Of a DNA stretch of 64,000 bases, positions 44,750 to 53,387 are shown piece after piece. The position numbers and the translations under genes are program-made. The notes beneath the pieces were generated by a model that searched no databases, was not told the origin of the DNA, and worked only from the letters and a program-made list of their open reading frames with translations. This stretch comes from an uncultured Prevotella sp. (GTDB taxonomy: Bacteria; Bacteroidota; Bacteroidia; Bacteroidales; Bacteroidaceae), in contig CAKZVT010000051.1 in the NCBI GenBank assembly GCA_937922435.1, forward strand, positions 1 through 64,000, read 5' to 3'. Each line of letters starts with the position of its first letter. Within the stretch, counting starts at the first letter, position 1.

Positions 44750-47284
44750 TTATAGGTCTTCAAGCCTGGTTGCTTCTCCGTGCGGCTTGTCTGGTGTCTT
44801 AGGAACTCCGCCTTCCGACGGTTTTGCAGGTGACGGCCTGTCTATGTTTACAGAGTTTCCGATTACCATTTTTTCGAGGGCGTTCATTGGATGGCCGGCT
44901 TTTTCGGCGGCGATAGAGTCTGCTATGGCGGCACTGTCAATGGCAGCCGTGTCTTTCTTGACTGGATAGTAGCTGTCACACATGTACATGTCGCGCGTAA
45001 TGTCATCGTCGATTGGCTTATGGAAGCGTCCGTGATACTTGCTGAAGTCAGGGTCGGCCATGAGCGATTGCAGGAAGTAGCCGCAGATGGGCAACGCGGT
45101 GCGGCTGCCTTGGCCTAATGCGCCGGTGCGGAAGTGTATGCTGCGGTATTCACCGCCAACCCATGCCCCGACAACGATGTTGGGACTTACACCCATGAAC
45201 CATGCGTCGGAATGGTTGTTTGACGTTCCTGTCTTTCCTCCGAAGTCAGTGTCGCCTGCGGCGTTGTTGATATATCCCCACAGGCTCTGCGACGTGCCGC
45301 CGGGTTCGCGCATACCACCCATTAGCAATTGCTGCATGAAGAATGCGCTTTTATACGGTATTACCTGTTTCTCTTCTGGTTTGCTTGTATATACTTCGTT
45401 TCCGTCTTTGTCAACAATCCTTGTCACAAGCACAGGCTCTATGTGCTTGCCGTCGTTGGCGATGGTGCAATATGCGTTGACCATTTCAAGCAGGTTTACG
45501 TCAGAAGAGCCGAGAGCCAATGACGGCTGCTCGTCGAGCGGACTTTTTATTCCCATGTCGTGGGCGGTCTTCGCAATGTTTTTTATTCCCATTTCTTGTC
45601 CCAATCTGACCGCAACCGAGTTAATGCTACGTGCGAAAGCTCCTTTCAACGGGATTGAATCGCCAGAGAAGTGCCCGTTGGCGTTGGTTGGAGTCCATGT
45701 AGTCATTCCATGTTTCTGCTTGTCGTACACCTCCATGCGGATATATTCGTCACGACGCTTGTCGCATGGCGTGAGTCCTTGGTTCATGGCTTCCGTGTAG
45801 ACGAAGAGTTTGAAGGTAGAGCCAGGCTGGCGCATTGCCGTTACTTTGTCGTATTTCCATGAGTTGAAGTCGATGTCGCCTACCCATGCTTTTACGTGTC
45901 CCGTTTGAGGCTCCATAGCTACAAATGAGCAGTGCATGAATTTCACCATGTAACGTATGGAGTCCATGGTGCTCATTTCTTTTTCGATAGTACCGTTCTC
46001 GTAGTCGAATAATTTTACCTTGTGTGGTTTGTTGAGGTAATAATCTATAGAGTCAGGCTGGTTGGGATATTTTTGTGAAAGAACCTTGTACACGGGCAAC
46101 TTCTTTGCGATGTCTTCGATAAAGCCTGGTATCACTTGGTGGTTTTCATCGCGCCATGGGTCTTGGCCAGACCAGTGGCGGTCGAAGTTGCGTTGTACTT
46201 GGCGCATCTGTTTCCGCGCCGCGTCTTCCGCATATTTCTGCATACGTGTGTCGATAGTGGTATATATCTTCAGTCCGCTGCTGTAGAGGTCGTAGCCGTT
46301 TTCTTTGCACCAGTCCTTCAATTCGTCGGCAACAGCTTCGCGGAAGTATTTTGCTTGTCCGTCATAATTGCTTTCAACGCTATAGCTAAGTTTAATCGGT
46401 ATCGCGCTGAGCGAGTCATAGGCGGCACGCGTTATGTCGCCATGTGTCATCATGTTGTGCAGCACGACATTGCGCCGTGCAAGGCTATTGTCGGGATGGC
46501 TTATAGGGTTGTAATATGTTGTGGCTTTAAGCATGCCGACAAGCACAGCGGCTTGTTCGGCTGTGATTTCAGCAGGCGTGGTGTTGAAATATGTCTTACA
46601 TGCAGTCTTGATGCCGAAGGCGTTGGAACCGAAATCTACAGTGTTGGCGTACATTGTAAGGATTTCCTGCTTGTCGTACATCATTTCAAGCTTGGTCGCT
46701 ATAATCCATTCCTTGCTTTTCATGATGAGCATGCGTACTCCGGGGATATGTCCGAGCAAACCTGTCGAATACTGCGTCCTTACGCGGAACATGTTTTTCG
46801 CCAGCTGTTGGGTGATTGTCGACGCGCCACGGGCTTCATGGCTAAGAATAACATCTTTCAGCACAGCGAACATTCCGATAGGGTCAACTCCGCGATGCTT
46901 GTAGAAACGTTCGTCTTCAGTGTCTATCAAGGCTTTCCAGAAAACAGGGTTGACGTCTTCGTATTTTACAGGTGTCCTGTTTTCGCTGAAATATTTACCA
47001 ATAAGCACACCGTCGGCACTGTATATTTCGGATGCTTCGCTTGTTGTAGGTTTCTTGATTTGCGCGAAACCGGGCGATTTCCCGAAAAGCCATAGGAAGT
47101 TTATATCCACCATACCTAAATATATAATGAAGGCGGCGATGAGTGAGGCGATGATTACAAATGTTTTCTTGTACCATCTGCTTCCTTTGTAAAGGCTTTT
47201 GTACCAATGCCAAAAAGCTTTTATCTTACGATAACAAAAGCGTAAGAATTTGCCTATGAACGAGTCCTGCAATTTTGGGAGCAT
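44750..47284 (-). CDS. Class A penicillin-binding protein (PBP1A type)
   Basis: Bifunctional peptidoglycan synthase, 844 residues. After a basic cytoplasmic tail comes one membrane helix (about 42-60). The GT51 glycosyltransferase (about 90-265) has catalytic Glu in TEDERFYKHRG (E123) and the GASTITQQLAKN motif. The transpeptidase (about 440-740) has SxxK as S489-T-F-K492, SxN in SINSV, and KTG in GGKTGTSN. The C-terminus is Pro/Lys-rich and probably disordered. A possible -7 box TACATTTG is at 47314. It lies downstream of miaA (54 bp). Very sure. Confidence 0.95.
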   Translation of the reverse strand: MLPKLQDSFIGKFLRFCYRKIKAFWHWYKSLYKGSRWYKKTFVIIASLIAAFIIYLGMVDINFLWLFGKSPGFAQIKKPTTSEASEIYSADGVLIGKYFSENRTPVKYEDVNPVFWKALIDTEDERFYKHRGVDPIGMFAVLKDVILSHEARGASTITQQLAKNMFRVRTQYSTGLLGHIPGVRMLIMKSKEWIIATKLEMMYDKQEILTMYANTVDFGSNAFGIKTACKTYFNTTPAEITAEQAAVLVGMLKATTYYNPISHPDNSLARRNVVLHNMMTHGDITRAAYDSLSAIPIKLSYSVESNYDGQAKYFREAVADELKDWCKENGYDLYSSGLKIYTTIDTRMQKYAEDAARKQMRQVQRNFDRHWSGQDPWRDENHQVIPGFIEDIAKKLPVYKVLSQKYPNQPDSIDYYLNKPHKVKLFDYENGTIEKEMSTMDSIRYMVKFMHCSFVAMEPQTGHVKAWVGDIDFNSWKYDKVTAMRQPGSTFKLFVYTEAMNQGLTPCDKRRDEYIRMEVYDKQKHGMTTWTPTNANGHFSGDSIPLKGAFARSINSVAVRLGQEMGIKNIAKTAHDMGIKSPLDEQPSLALGSSDVNLLEMVNAYCTIANDGKHIEPVLVTRIVDKDGNEVYTSKPEEKQVIPYKSAFFMQQLLMGGMREPGGTSQSLWGYINNAAGDTDFGGKTGTSNNHSDAWFMGVSPNIVVGAWVGGEYRSIHFRTGALGQGSRTALPICGYFLQSLMADPDFSKYHGRFHKPIDDDITRDMYMCDSYYPVKKDTAAIDSAAIADSIAAEKAGHPMNALEKMVIGNSVNIDRPSPAKPSEGGVPKTPDKPHGEATRLEDL

Positions 47285-47337
47285 ACTATGTCTTAATTCT
47301 GTTGTTTGCGGTGCAAATGTAATGAAAAAGCTACATT

Positions 47338-48234
47338 CTAACGGAATGTAGTTACATAATTTATGATTTCTTCAACATTGTCGGGTGAGAACCATTGTAT
47401 GTCCTTGTCCCTTTTGAACCATGTGAGCTGTTTCCTGCAATATTTGTGTGTGTCGTATTTAATCCTGAAAACCGCTTCGTCTAATGTGCATTTCCCGTCA
47501 AAGTGGTCGAATAGTTCTTTGTAACCGACGGTGTTTAGTGCGTTTAGCCCTTTGTACGGATACATTTGGTGAGCCTCTTCAACCAAGCCAGCCTCCAACA
47601 TCTTGTCTACTCGTAAATCAATGCGTTTGTACAGCTCGTCCCGTTCACGTATAAGCCCAATCTTTACAATTTTGAACGGGCGTTCCTTTTTTGTGTTTGT
47701 CCTGAATGATGTGTAAGTCTTTCCTGTAGACAAGCAGATTTCTACCGCATGAATGATTCGTTTGGGATTGTTCTTGTCGACAATGGCATAGTATTCGGGG
47801 TCAAGTTTTTCAAGTTGACGCTGCATTGACACTAAACCGTTGCGGTCATAGTCTTCTTTTACATGCAACCGTACACTTTCACTTACGGTCGGAATATCGT
47901 CAATCCCATTACATACGGCATCGATATACATCATACTGCCGCCAGCCATGACGACCGTATCGTTATCAATGAAGAGCTTGTCTAACAGTTCAAGCACATC
48001 ATTCTCGAACATGGCGGCATTATAGTAATCTCCGATGCTGAGATTGCCAACGAAGAAATGCCTTATTGTTTTCAGCTCGTATTCAGTTGGCGCAGCTGTC
48101 CCTATTGGGATTTCCCTGTACATTTGGCGCGAGTCCGCGTTGATTATTACAGTTCCCAATTGTTTGGCTATATTGAGGCACAAGGCTGTTTTGCCAACGC
48201 CTGTCGGTCCCACGATGACAATCAATGTCTTCAT
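47338..48234 (-). CDS. miaA: tRNA dimethylallyltransferase
   Basis: Adds a dimethylallyl group to N6 of A37 in tRNAs reading UNN codons. 298 residues, the family length. P-loop GPTGVGKT (9-16), tRNA-binding INADSRQMYREIPIGTAAPT and the DDIPTVSESVR segment. The C-terminus has the QLTWFKRDKDIQWF segment. The ATG is 4 bp after lpxA's stop, so it is part of the lpx transcript. Very sure. Confidence 0.96.
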   Translation of the reverse strand: MKTLIVIVGPTGVGKTALCLNIAKQLGTVIINADSRQMYREIPIGTAAPTEYELKTIRHFFVGNLSIGDYYNAAMFENDVLELLDKLFIDNDTVVMAGGSMMYIDAVCNGIDDIPTVSESVRLHVKEDYDRNGLVSMQRQLEKLDPEYYAIVDKNNPKRIIHAVEICLSTGKTYTSFRTNTKKERPFKIVKIGLIRERDELYKRIDLRVDKMLEAGLVEEAHQMYPYKGLNALNTVGYKELFDHFDGKCTLDEAVFRIKYDTHKYCRKQLTWFKRDKDIQWFSPDNVEEIINYVTTFR

Positions 48235-48238
48235 GAGT

Positions 48239-49009
48239 TTACCTTATGATGCCCCTCTTCGAATTCTCAACGAAGTCTATGATGTAATTGATTTCTTTAC
48301 TTTCGGGAATGCACCTGCGGATTTCGTCTATTCCTTCTTTCAGTACGCCTTTGGAATAGAGCAAGCGGTATGCTTCGTGTATGTTGTCGATAAGTTCGTT
48401 GTTGAATCCACGCCTGCGTAGCCCAACAAGGTTGATTCCGCAATACTTTGTAGGCTCTTTGCCCGCAATGATAAACGGCGGAATGTCTTGGCTGAAGCGG
48501 CATCCTCCTTGTATCATTACATATCCTCCGATATGGCAGAACTGGTGGCAAAGTACTTCAGCGCTTATTATTGCATTGTCGTCAACGGTTACTTCACCTC
48601 CGAATTTGGTCGAGTTGCCTATGATGCAACCGCTACCAACCACGCAGTCGTGGGCGATGTGTACATTTTCCATCAAAAGGTTGTTTGAGCCGACTTGTGT
48701 CGTACCCTTGGAGGCTGTACCCCTTGATATTGTCACGCATTCGCGTATGCTGTTGTTGTCGCCTACCTCGCACGTTGTGTCTTCCCCTTTGAATTTCAGG
48801 TCTTGCGGTTTGGTACTGATGCTCGCGCCAGGCATGATTTCGTTGCCATTGCCGATTCGTGCGCCGTAATTTATTGTCACGCTATTTTGCAATACATTAT
48901 TGTCGCCGATTACAGTGTTCCTGTCGATATAGCAGAATGGGCCAATAATGTTGTTGTCACCAAGTTTTGCTTCAGGATGAACGTATGCTAGTGGACTTAT
49001 TTGGTTCAT
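48239..49009 (-). CDS. lpxA: UDP-GlcNAc O-acyltransferase
   Basis: First acylation of lipid A synthesis. 256 residues of left-handed beta-helix with hexapeptide repeats (I-G-x-x-x-x), and a catalytic His in HIAHDC (H120). The C-terminal helical part (about 190-256) contains NLVGLRRRGF. It is separated from lpxC-fabZ by 68 bp with an 11-bp hairpin. miaA follows. Very sure. Confidence 0.96.
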   Translation of the reverse strand: MNQISPLAYVHPEAKLGDNNIIGPFCYIDRNTVIGDNNVLQNSVTINYGARIGNGNEIMPGASISTKPQDLKFKGEDTTCEVGDNNSIRECVTISRGTASKGTTQVGSNNLLMENVHIAHDCVVGSGCIIGNSTKFGGEVTVDDNAIISAEVLCHQFCHIGGYVMIQGGCRFSQDIPPFIIAGKEPTKYCGINLVGLRRRGFNNELIDNIHEAYRLLYSKGVLKEGIDEIRRCIPESKEINYIIDFVENSKRGIIR

Positions 49010-49028
49010 ATCTTGTCGTATTAGTAGT

Positions 49029-49058
49029 TAAGGGGCAGATTTACCAGTCTGCCCCTTA
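49029..49058. promoter_or_regulatory. Hairpin between lpxC-fabZ and lpxA
   Basis: TAAGGGGCAGA (49029-49039), loop of 8, TCTGCCCCTTA (49048-49058). A perfect 11-bp stem with no U-run after it on the minus strand, so an attenuating or stabilising element rather than a full terminator. Confidence 0.6.
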
Positions 49059-49077
49059 TATTAATATAAGGTGTATA

Positions 49078-50469
49078 TTACTTGTTTTTTACTATCTGTG
49101 CGGTGAATGTGGCTTCCGATACAACCTTGTCACCTACGAATACATATCCTTTCATTGACGAAACACCGTGTCGTACGGGTGCGAGCAGGTCAACCTTGAA
49201 CAACAGTGTGTCGCCGGGAACAACCTTTTGACGGAACTTCACGTCGTCAATCTTCATGAAATATGTAGACCAGCGTTCTGGTTCGTCAACGGTGTTGAGT
49301 ACGAGCAAACCGCCACACTGCGCCATAGCTTCTACTTGGAGTACACCTGGCATAACGGGTTCTTGTGGAAAATGCCCTGTGAAGAATGGTTCGTTGCTTG
49401 TCACGTTTTTCACTCCGACGATGCTGCTCGGGCCAAGGGCTATGACTTTGTCAACCAACTGCATCGGATAACGGTGGGGCAACAGTTCACGGATACGGTT
49501 GACATCCATTACCGGAGGCTCGTTGCAATTGTATATGGGGGCCTGTATCTCGTGTTTGCGTATTTCCCGGCGCATCAGGCGGGCAAACTTGTTGTTGATG
49601 GTGTGACCTGGCTTGGTGGCAATGATGCGTCCCTTAATCGGTTTGCCAATCAAGGCCATGTCGCCTATAATGTCAAGCAGTTTATGACGTGTGCATTCGT
49701 TTTCCCATACCAATGGTTTATGCTGTATGTAGCCGAGTTTCGTTGCGTCAAGATGCGGGACATTCAGAAAATCTGCAAGGGCGTCAAGCCTTTCCTGCGT
49801 GGTCTGCCTTTCATATATTACAATAGCGTTGTCCATGTCGCCGCCCTTAATCAGGTTGGCGCGCAGCAACGGCTCGATGTCCCTTACGAATACGAATGTG
49901 CGCGCAGGGGCGATTTCCGTTGCAAAGTCTTCTATATGGTCGAGTGTCGCGAATTGGCTGTTTATGAACTTCGAGTCGAACGAGCACATCGCTGTGAGGC
50001 TGAACTCGTCGTCAGGCAATATTGTAATGCACGAACCTGACTCGGGGTCTTTCACTTCAATCTTGTGGCGGATTATATAGTAATCCTTCGGTGCGTTCTG
50101 TTCTTCAATTCCGATTTCCTGTATCTTGTTTATGTATTGTGCGGCAGAACCGTCAAGGATTGGAAACTCCGGTCCGTTTACCTGTATCAGGCAGTTGTCA
50201 ATCCCGAGGGCGTACAAAGCTGCAAGCGCATGCTCGACAGTGGAAATCCTCACGTCGCCTTTGCCTACAACTGTCCCACGCTGTGTGTCAACCACATTTT
50301 CGGCGATTGCGTCGATTATGGGTTGTCCGTCAATATCGATTCGTTGTATCTTATATCCTGTGTTGACGGCTGCCGGATTGAATGTTATGGTGAGGTTCAA
50401 TCCCGTATGCAAGCCTTTACCACATAAGGCAAAACTGCCTTTCAGTGTATTCTGTTTAGACATTTCCAT
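49078..50469 (-). CDS. lpxC-fabZ: Fused UDP-3-O-acyl-GlcNAc deacetylase / 3-hydroxyacyl-ACP dehydratase
   Basis: 463 residues in two enzymes, a fusion typical of Bacteroidetes. LpxC (about 1-305) deacetylates the lipid A precursor, with zinc ligands H80 (STVEHALA), H262 and D266 (RHKLLDIIGD) and a catalytic His in KPGHTINN (H289). FabZ (about 318-463) dehydrates 3-hydroxyacyl-ACP in fatty acid elongation, with the catalytic His in TGHFPQEPVMPG (H366) and Glu in LQVEAMAQ (E380). Joining them ties lipid A synthesis to phospholipid precursor supply. The start overlaps the lpxD stop by one base. Very sure. Confidence 0.97.
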   Translation of the reverse strand: MEMSKQNTLKGSFALCGKGLHTGLNLTITFNPAAVNTGYKIQRIDIDGQPIIDAIAENVVDTQRGTVVGKGDVRISTVEHALAALYALGIDNCLIQVNGPEFPILDGSAAQYINKIQEIGIEEQNAPKDYYIIRHKIEVKDPESGSCITILPDDEFSLTAMCSFDSKFINSQFATLDHIEDFATEIAPARTFVFVRDIEPLLRANLIKGGDMDNAIVIYERQTTQERLDALADFLNVPHLDATKLGYIQHKPLVWENECTRHKLLDIIGDMALIGKPIKGRIIATKPGHTINNKFARLMRREIRKHEIQAPIYNCNEPPVMDVNRIRELLPHRYPMQLVDKVIALGPSSIVGVKNVTSNEPFFTGHFPQEPVMPGVLQVEAMAQCGGLLVLNTVDEPERWSTYFMKIDDVKFRQKVVPGDTLLFKVDLLAPVRHGVSSMKGYVFVGDKVVSEATFTAQIVKNK

Positions 50470-51506
50470 TATTTTAGGTCTTTTTTTAATTCTTCCACTT
50501 GTTTCTGTAATTCGCCTAACTGCTTGTAAATTTCAGGCAGTTTGCGCGTCAGCGCGATAGACTTGAAATATGCTTTCGGCTCCATAGGCGGTGTGCCGAT
50601 AAGAGTAGTGTCGCCCTTGATGTTGCCGGGTACGCCCGACTGCGCCCCGAGGAAGGTCTTGTCGCCGATGCTGATGTGCCCGGAGATGCCTACCTGGCCG
50701 CCGAACATGCACCATTTGCCTATTTTCGTGCTTCCTGCAACTCCTACTTGTGCCGACATCACAGTGTTCTCGTCTACTTCAACGTTGTGTGCTATCTGTA
50801 CAAGGTTGTCCAGCTTCACGCCTTTACGTATTACGGTGGCCCCCATTGTCGAGCGGTCAACACACGTGTTCGCGCCAATCTCTACGTTGTCCTCAATGAC
50901 TACTATGCCTATTTGGGGTATTTTGTCGTAGCCTTCGGTGTTCGGTGCGAACCCGAAACCGTCCGCTCCAATCACAGAGCCGGCATGTATCGTTACATTG
51001 TTGCCAAGCTTGCATTCCTTGTAGATTGTAACGTTTGGGTAAATAAGACAACCATCGCCGATTTTCGCTCCGTCTTCAATCACGGCGTGCGGATAAATCT
51101 GCGAATTGTCGCCTATTTCAACGTTTTCGCCGATGTAGGCGAAAGCGCCTATGTAACAGTCCTTTCCTATTTTTGCGCTTTCAGATATGAAAGCCATCGG
51201 GCTTATGCCAGTTTTCTTGGGCAGGTACGACTGGTAAAGTTGTAGCAGCTTGGCTACGCAGTCGTATGCGTTTTTCACCCTGATAAGCGTTGCGCTTACA
51301 GGTTGTGTAAGCTCCAAGTCGTCGTTGACAAGTACTACGCTTGATTTGGTTTCGTAAATATAGTGTGTGTATTTGGGGTTCGACAGGAATGATATTGCCC
51401 CGGGTTTCCCTTCTTCTATTTTGGCGAAAGTGTTGATTTTGGCGTTCTCGTCGCCCTCAATCCTTCCGTTTATGAAACTTGCTATTTGTTTTGCCGTAAA
51501 TTCCAT
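50469..51506 (-). CDS. lpxD: UDP-3-O-acylglucosamine N-acyltransferase
   Basis: Adds the N-linked hydroxyacyl chain in lipid A synthesis. 345 residues. An N-terminal uridine-binding domain (about 1-100; GAISFLSNPKYTHYIYET) precedes a beta-helix of hexapeptide repeats with the catalytic His in QIAHNVEVDE. A C-terminal coiled helix (EIYKQLGELQKQVEELKKDLK) forms the trimer stalk. The -7 box TACCTTTG at 51543-51550 marks the start of the lpxD-lpxC-lpxA-miaA transcript. Very sure. Confidence 0.96.
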   Translation of the reverse strand: MEFTAKQIASFINGRIEGDENAKINTFAKIEEGKPGAISFLSNPKYTHYIYETKSSVVLVNDDLELTQPVSATLIRVKNAYDCVAKLLQLYQSYLPKKTGISPMAFISESAKIGKDCYIGAFAYIGENVEIGDNSQIYPHAVIEDGAKIGDGCLIYPNVTIYKECKLGNNVTIHAGSVIGADGFGFAPNTEGYDKIPQIGIVVIEDNVEIGANTCVDRSTMGATVIRKGVKLDNLVQIAHNVEVDENTVMSAQVGVAGSTKIGKWCMFGGQVGISGHISIGDKTFLGAQSGVPGNIKGDTTLIGTPPMEPKAYFKSIALTRKLPEIYKQLGELQKQVEELKKDLK

Positions 51507-51542
51507 TACAATGTAATTACATTAATATTTGCGCAATTTTTG

Positions 51543-51550
51543 CAAAGGTA
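51543..51550 (-). promoter_or_regulatory. -7 box of the lpx operon
   Basis: TACCTTTG on the minus strand, 36 nt before the lpxD ATG. No TTTG at 19-21 nt; a TTTTTG occurs 12 nt upstream instead. Confidence 0.55.
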
Positions 51551-51561
51551 AATATTTTTAT

Positions 51562-52782
51562 TCAAAAACGTTGATAACACAAGTAATATTTGCGAATTTT
51601 TTTGGAAAGCAGGGCTATGTTCATAACTTCCGACGCTTCGGAAATGTCTTTCAGCGTGTTGTCTTTGAATAATATTGTTATATGGTCGTCGTCCACGTCG
51701 TACATGTCTTTCTGTATCGTGCCGACGCTCGTCAGGTAGTGTGCGTCGTCTTTGCTGATGCCGAATTTTCCTGCAAGCGCGGCCTTTATGTCTTCGATTT
51801 TGTCTTCGTCTGCCGGGATTCCGGATATTTCCACTTTGAATAGGTTTCGGTTGAGCAGGTCGGCAGCGAGCAGCGACAGTACCTTGTCGTCGTTGTCCGT
51901 CCATACCTTCAGTGCGCTCCAGATGTCGTTGTCGTCAAGCAGCGCGTAGTTGTGCTGCGCCTCTTCGTCCGTCTTGAACTTGTCTGCGTCGATGTCGTTG
52001 TACAGAAAATATTTCAGGCATGGTGTGGCGAATATGTCCTTGCCCTGACGGGCCAGATGTTTGGCGCGCAACAGTGTGTTGACGAGCACTTTCTCGCTTG
52101 ATACTGTCGTCTTGTGCAGGTACACCTGCCAGTACATCAGGCGTCGTGCCATCAGGTAGTTCTCTATGGAATAAAGCCCTTTCGAGTTTACCACGAGGTT
52201 GTCGTCGGCCACGTCGAGCATCTTCAGTATGCGCGCGCTCCCGATGTTGCCTTCGGCCACCCCGGTGAAAAAGCTGTCGCGCCGCAGGTAGTCGAGTCTG
52301 TCCATGTCGAGCTGGCTGCTGATTAACTGGTGGAGGAACTTCTTTGGGTATTCGTTCTTGAATATTTTTAGTGCGAGGTTCAGTTCTCCTTTCATCTCCC
52401 TGTTGATTTGCTCCATCATCAGCAGCGATATTTCCTCATGGCTGATGCCGTTGATGAGGGTGTGTTCAAGCACGTGCGAGAATGGGCCGTGCCCTATGTC
52501 GTGCATCAGGATTGCGGCCTCTACGGCCTCGGCCTCGCTGTCGAATATGAATATCCCTTTCTGTGTGAGCGACGTGATGGCCTCGCTCATCAGGTGGAAC
52601 GCCCCTATGGAGTGCTGGAAGCGTGTGTGCTGTGCCGATGGGTACACCATCGATGTTAGTCCGAGCTGCTTAATGCGTGTAAGCCGCTGCATTAGCGGAT
52701 GCTCCACGATGTCCAGCAGCAGTCCGTGGGGTATCTTTATGAAGCCGGATATGGGGTCGTTTATGATTTTGCTGTCGTTCAT
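51562..52782 (-). CDS. HD-domain phosphohydrolase
   Basis: 406 residues from the ATG at 52782 (MNDSKIIND). A start 54 bases upstream is rejected because it would precede the promoter (-7 box at 52807). HD-superfamily metal ligands are visible: the first His in HTRFQHSIG, the HD pair in ILMHDIGHGPFSH, and a following Asp in LDRLDYLRRDS. It is related to dGTPase-like/YdhJ proteins that cleave phosphate from nucleotides. The substrate is unknown. It precedes lpxD in the same direction, 55 bp away. Family is sure. Confidence 0.88.
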   Translation of the reverse strand: MNDSKIINDPISGFIKIPHGLLLDIVEHPLMQRLTRIKQLGLTSMVYPSAQHTRFQHSIGAFHLMSEAITSLTQKGIFIFDSEAEAVEAAILMHDIGHGPFSHVLEHTLINGISHEEISLLMMEQINREMKGELNLALKIFKNEYPKKFLHQLISSQLDMDRLDYLRRDSFFTGVAEGNIGSARILKMLDVADDNLVVNSKGLYSIENYLMARRLMYWQVYLHKTTVSSEKVLVNTLLRAKHLARQGKDIFATPCLKYFLYNDIDADKFKTDEEAQHNYALLDDNDIWSALKVWTDNDDKVLSLLAADLLNRNLFKVEISGIPADEDKIEDIKAALAGKFGISKDDAHYLTSVGTIQKDMYDVDDDHITILFKDNTLKDISEASEVMNIALLSKKIRKYYLCYQRF

Positions 52783-52806
52783 CTTGTCGTGCTTCTGTCG
52801 TGCCTG

Positions 52807-52836
52807 CAAAGGTAGCAAAATCTGTGCAATACGCAA
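52807..52836 (-). promoter_or_regulatory. Promoter of the HD-domain gene
   Basis: Minus-strand TTG (52834-52836), 19-nt spacer, TACCTTTG (52807-52814), about 25 nt before the chosen start. Confidence 0.65.
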
Positions 52837-52851
52837 AACGTAGCTCAGGAT

Positions 52852-53382
52852 TTAGGGCTGGCACGGTTGGCTGCGCTCCAATTCAAGCAGTAGTTTCTTT
52901 GCCTCGATGCCTCCTCCGTAGCCTGTCAGCGTGTTGTCGCTTCCTATAACTCGGTGGCATGGCACGAATATGGATATGGCGTTCGCGCCGTTGGCGTTGG
53001 CTACGGCGCGTACAGCCTTGCCCATGCCGAGGCGTGCGGCCAGTTCTCCGTAAGTGATTGTTTCGCCGTAGGGTATCGCCAGCAGCTGCCGCCATACGCT
53101 CTTTTGGAAGTCTGTACCGGCTAACAGCAGCGGAATGTCGAACGTCTTGCGCTCTCCGCTGAAATATTGGTCAAGCTGCCGGGCGGCTTCCTGCGTCATA
53201 TCGGTAGGCCCTTCTTGGTATTCGGCGTGTAGGCAGGCCTTCAGCCGCCTGTCAATCCGCCCGGGATGCTTCTCCACCGTCCAGTTGCACAGGCATAGCT
53301 TGTCGCCCAGTGAACCGAGCAGCAGTTCTCCGCAAGGCGACGCGTAGCGTTGTATGTAAATCTTGTTTTTCGTGCAAATCAT
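52852..53382 (-). CDS. ogt: Methylated-DNA--protein-cysteine methyltransferase
   Basis: Suicide DNA-repair protein that removes alkyl groups from O6 of guanine. 176 residues from the ATG at 53382 (MICTKNKIYIQRY), six bases after the MFS stop. A longer frame to 53508 would lie inside the MFS gene and is rejected. The acceptor Cys is in VPCHRVIG (about C147), with the helix-turn-helix TYGELAARLGMGKAVRAVANANGAN just before it. Very sure of the family. Confidence 0.94.
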   Translation of the reverse strand: MICTKNKIYIQRYASPCGELLLGSLGDKLCLCNWTVEKHPGRIDRRLKACLHAEYQEGPTDMTQEAARQLDQYFSGERKTFDIPLLLAGTDFQKSVWRQLLAIPYGETITYGELAARLGMGKAVRAVANANGANAISIFVPCHRVIGSDNTLTGYGGGIEAKKLLLELERSQPCQP

Positions 53383-53387
53383 GGCGT

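Noticed and set aside
52783..52836. Longer start for the HD-domain protein
   Set aside because: It would begin upstream of the predicted transcription start.
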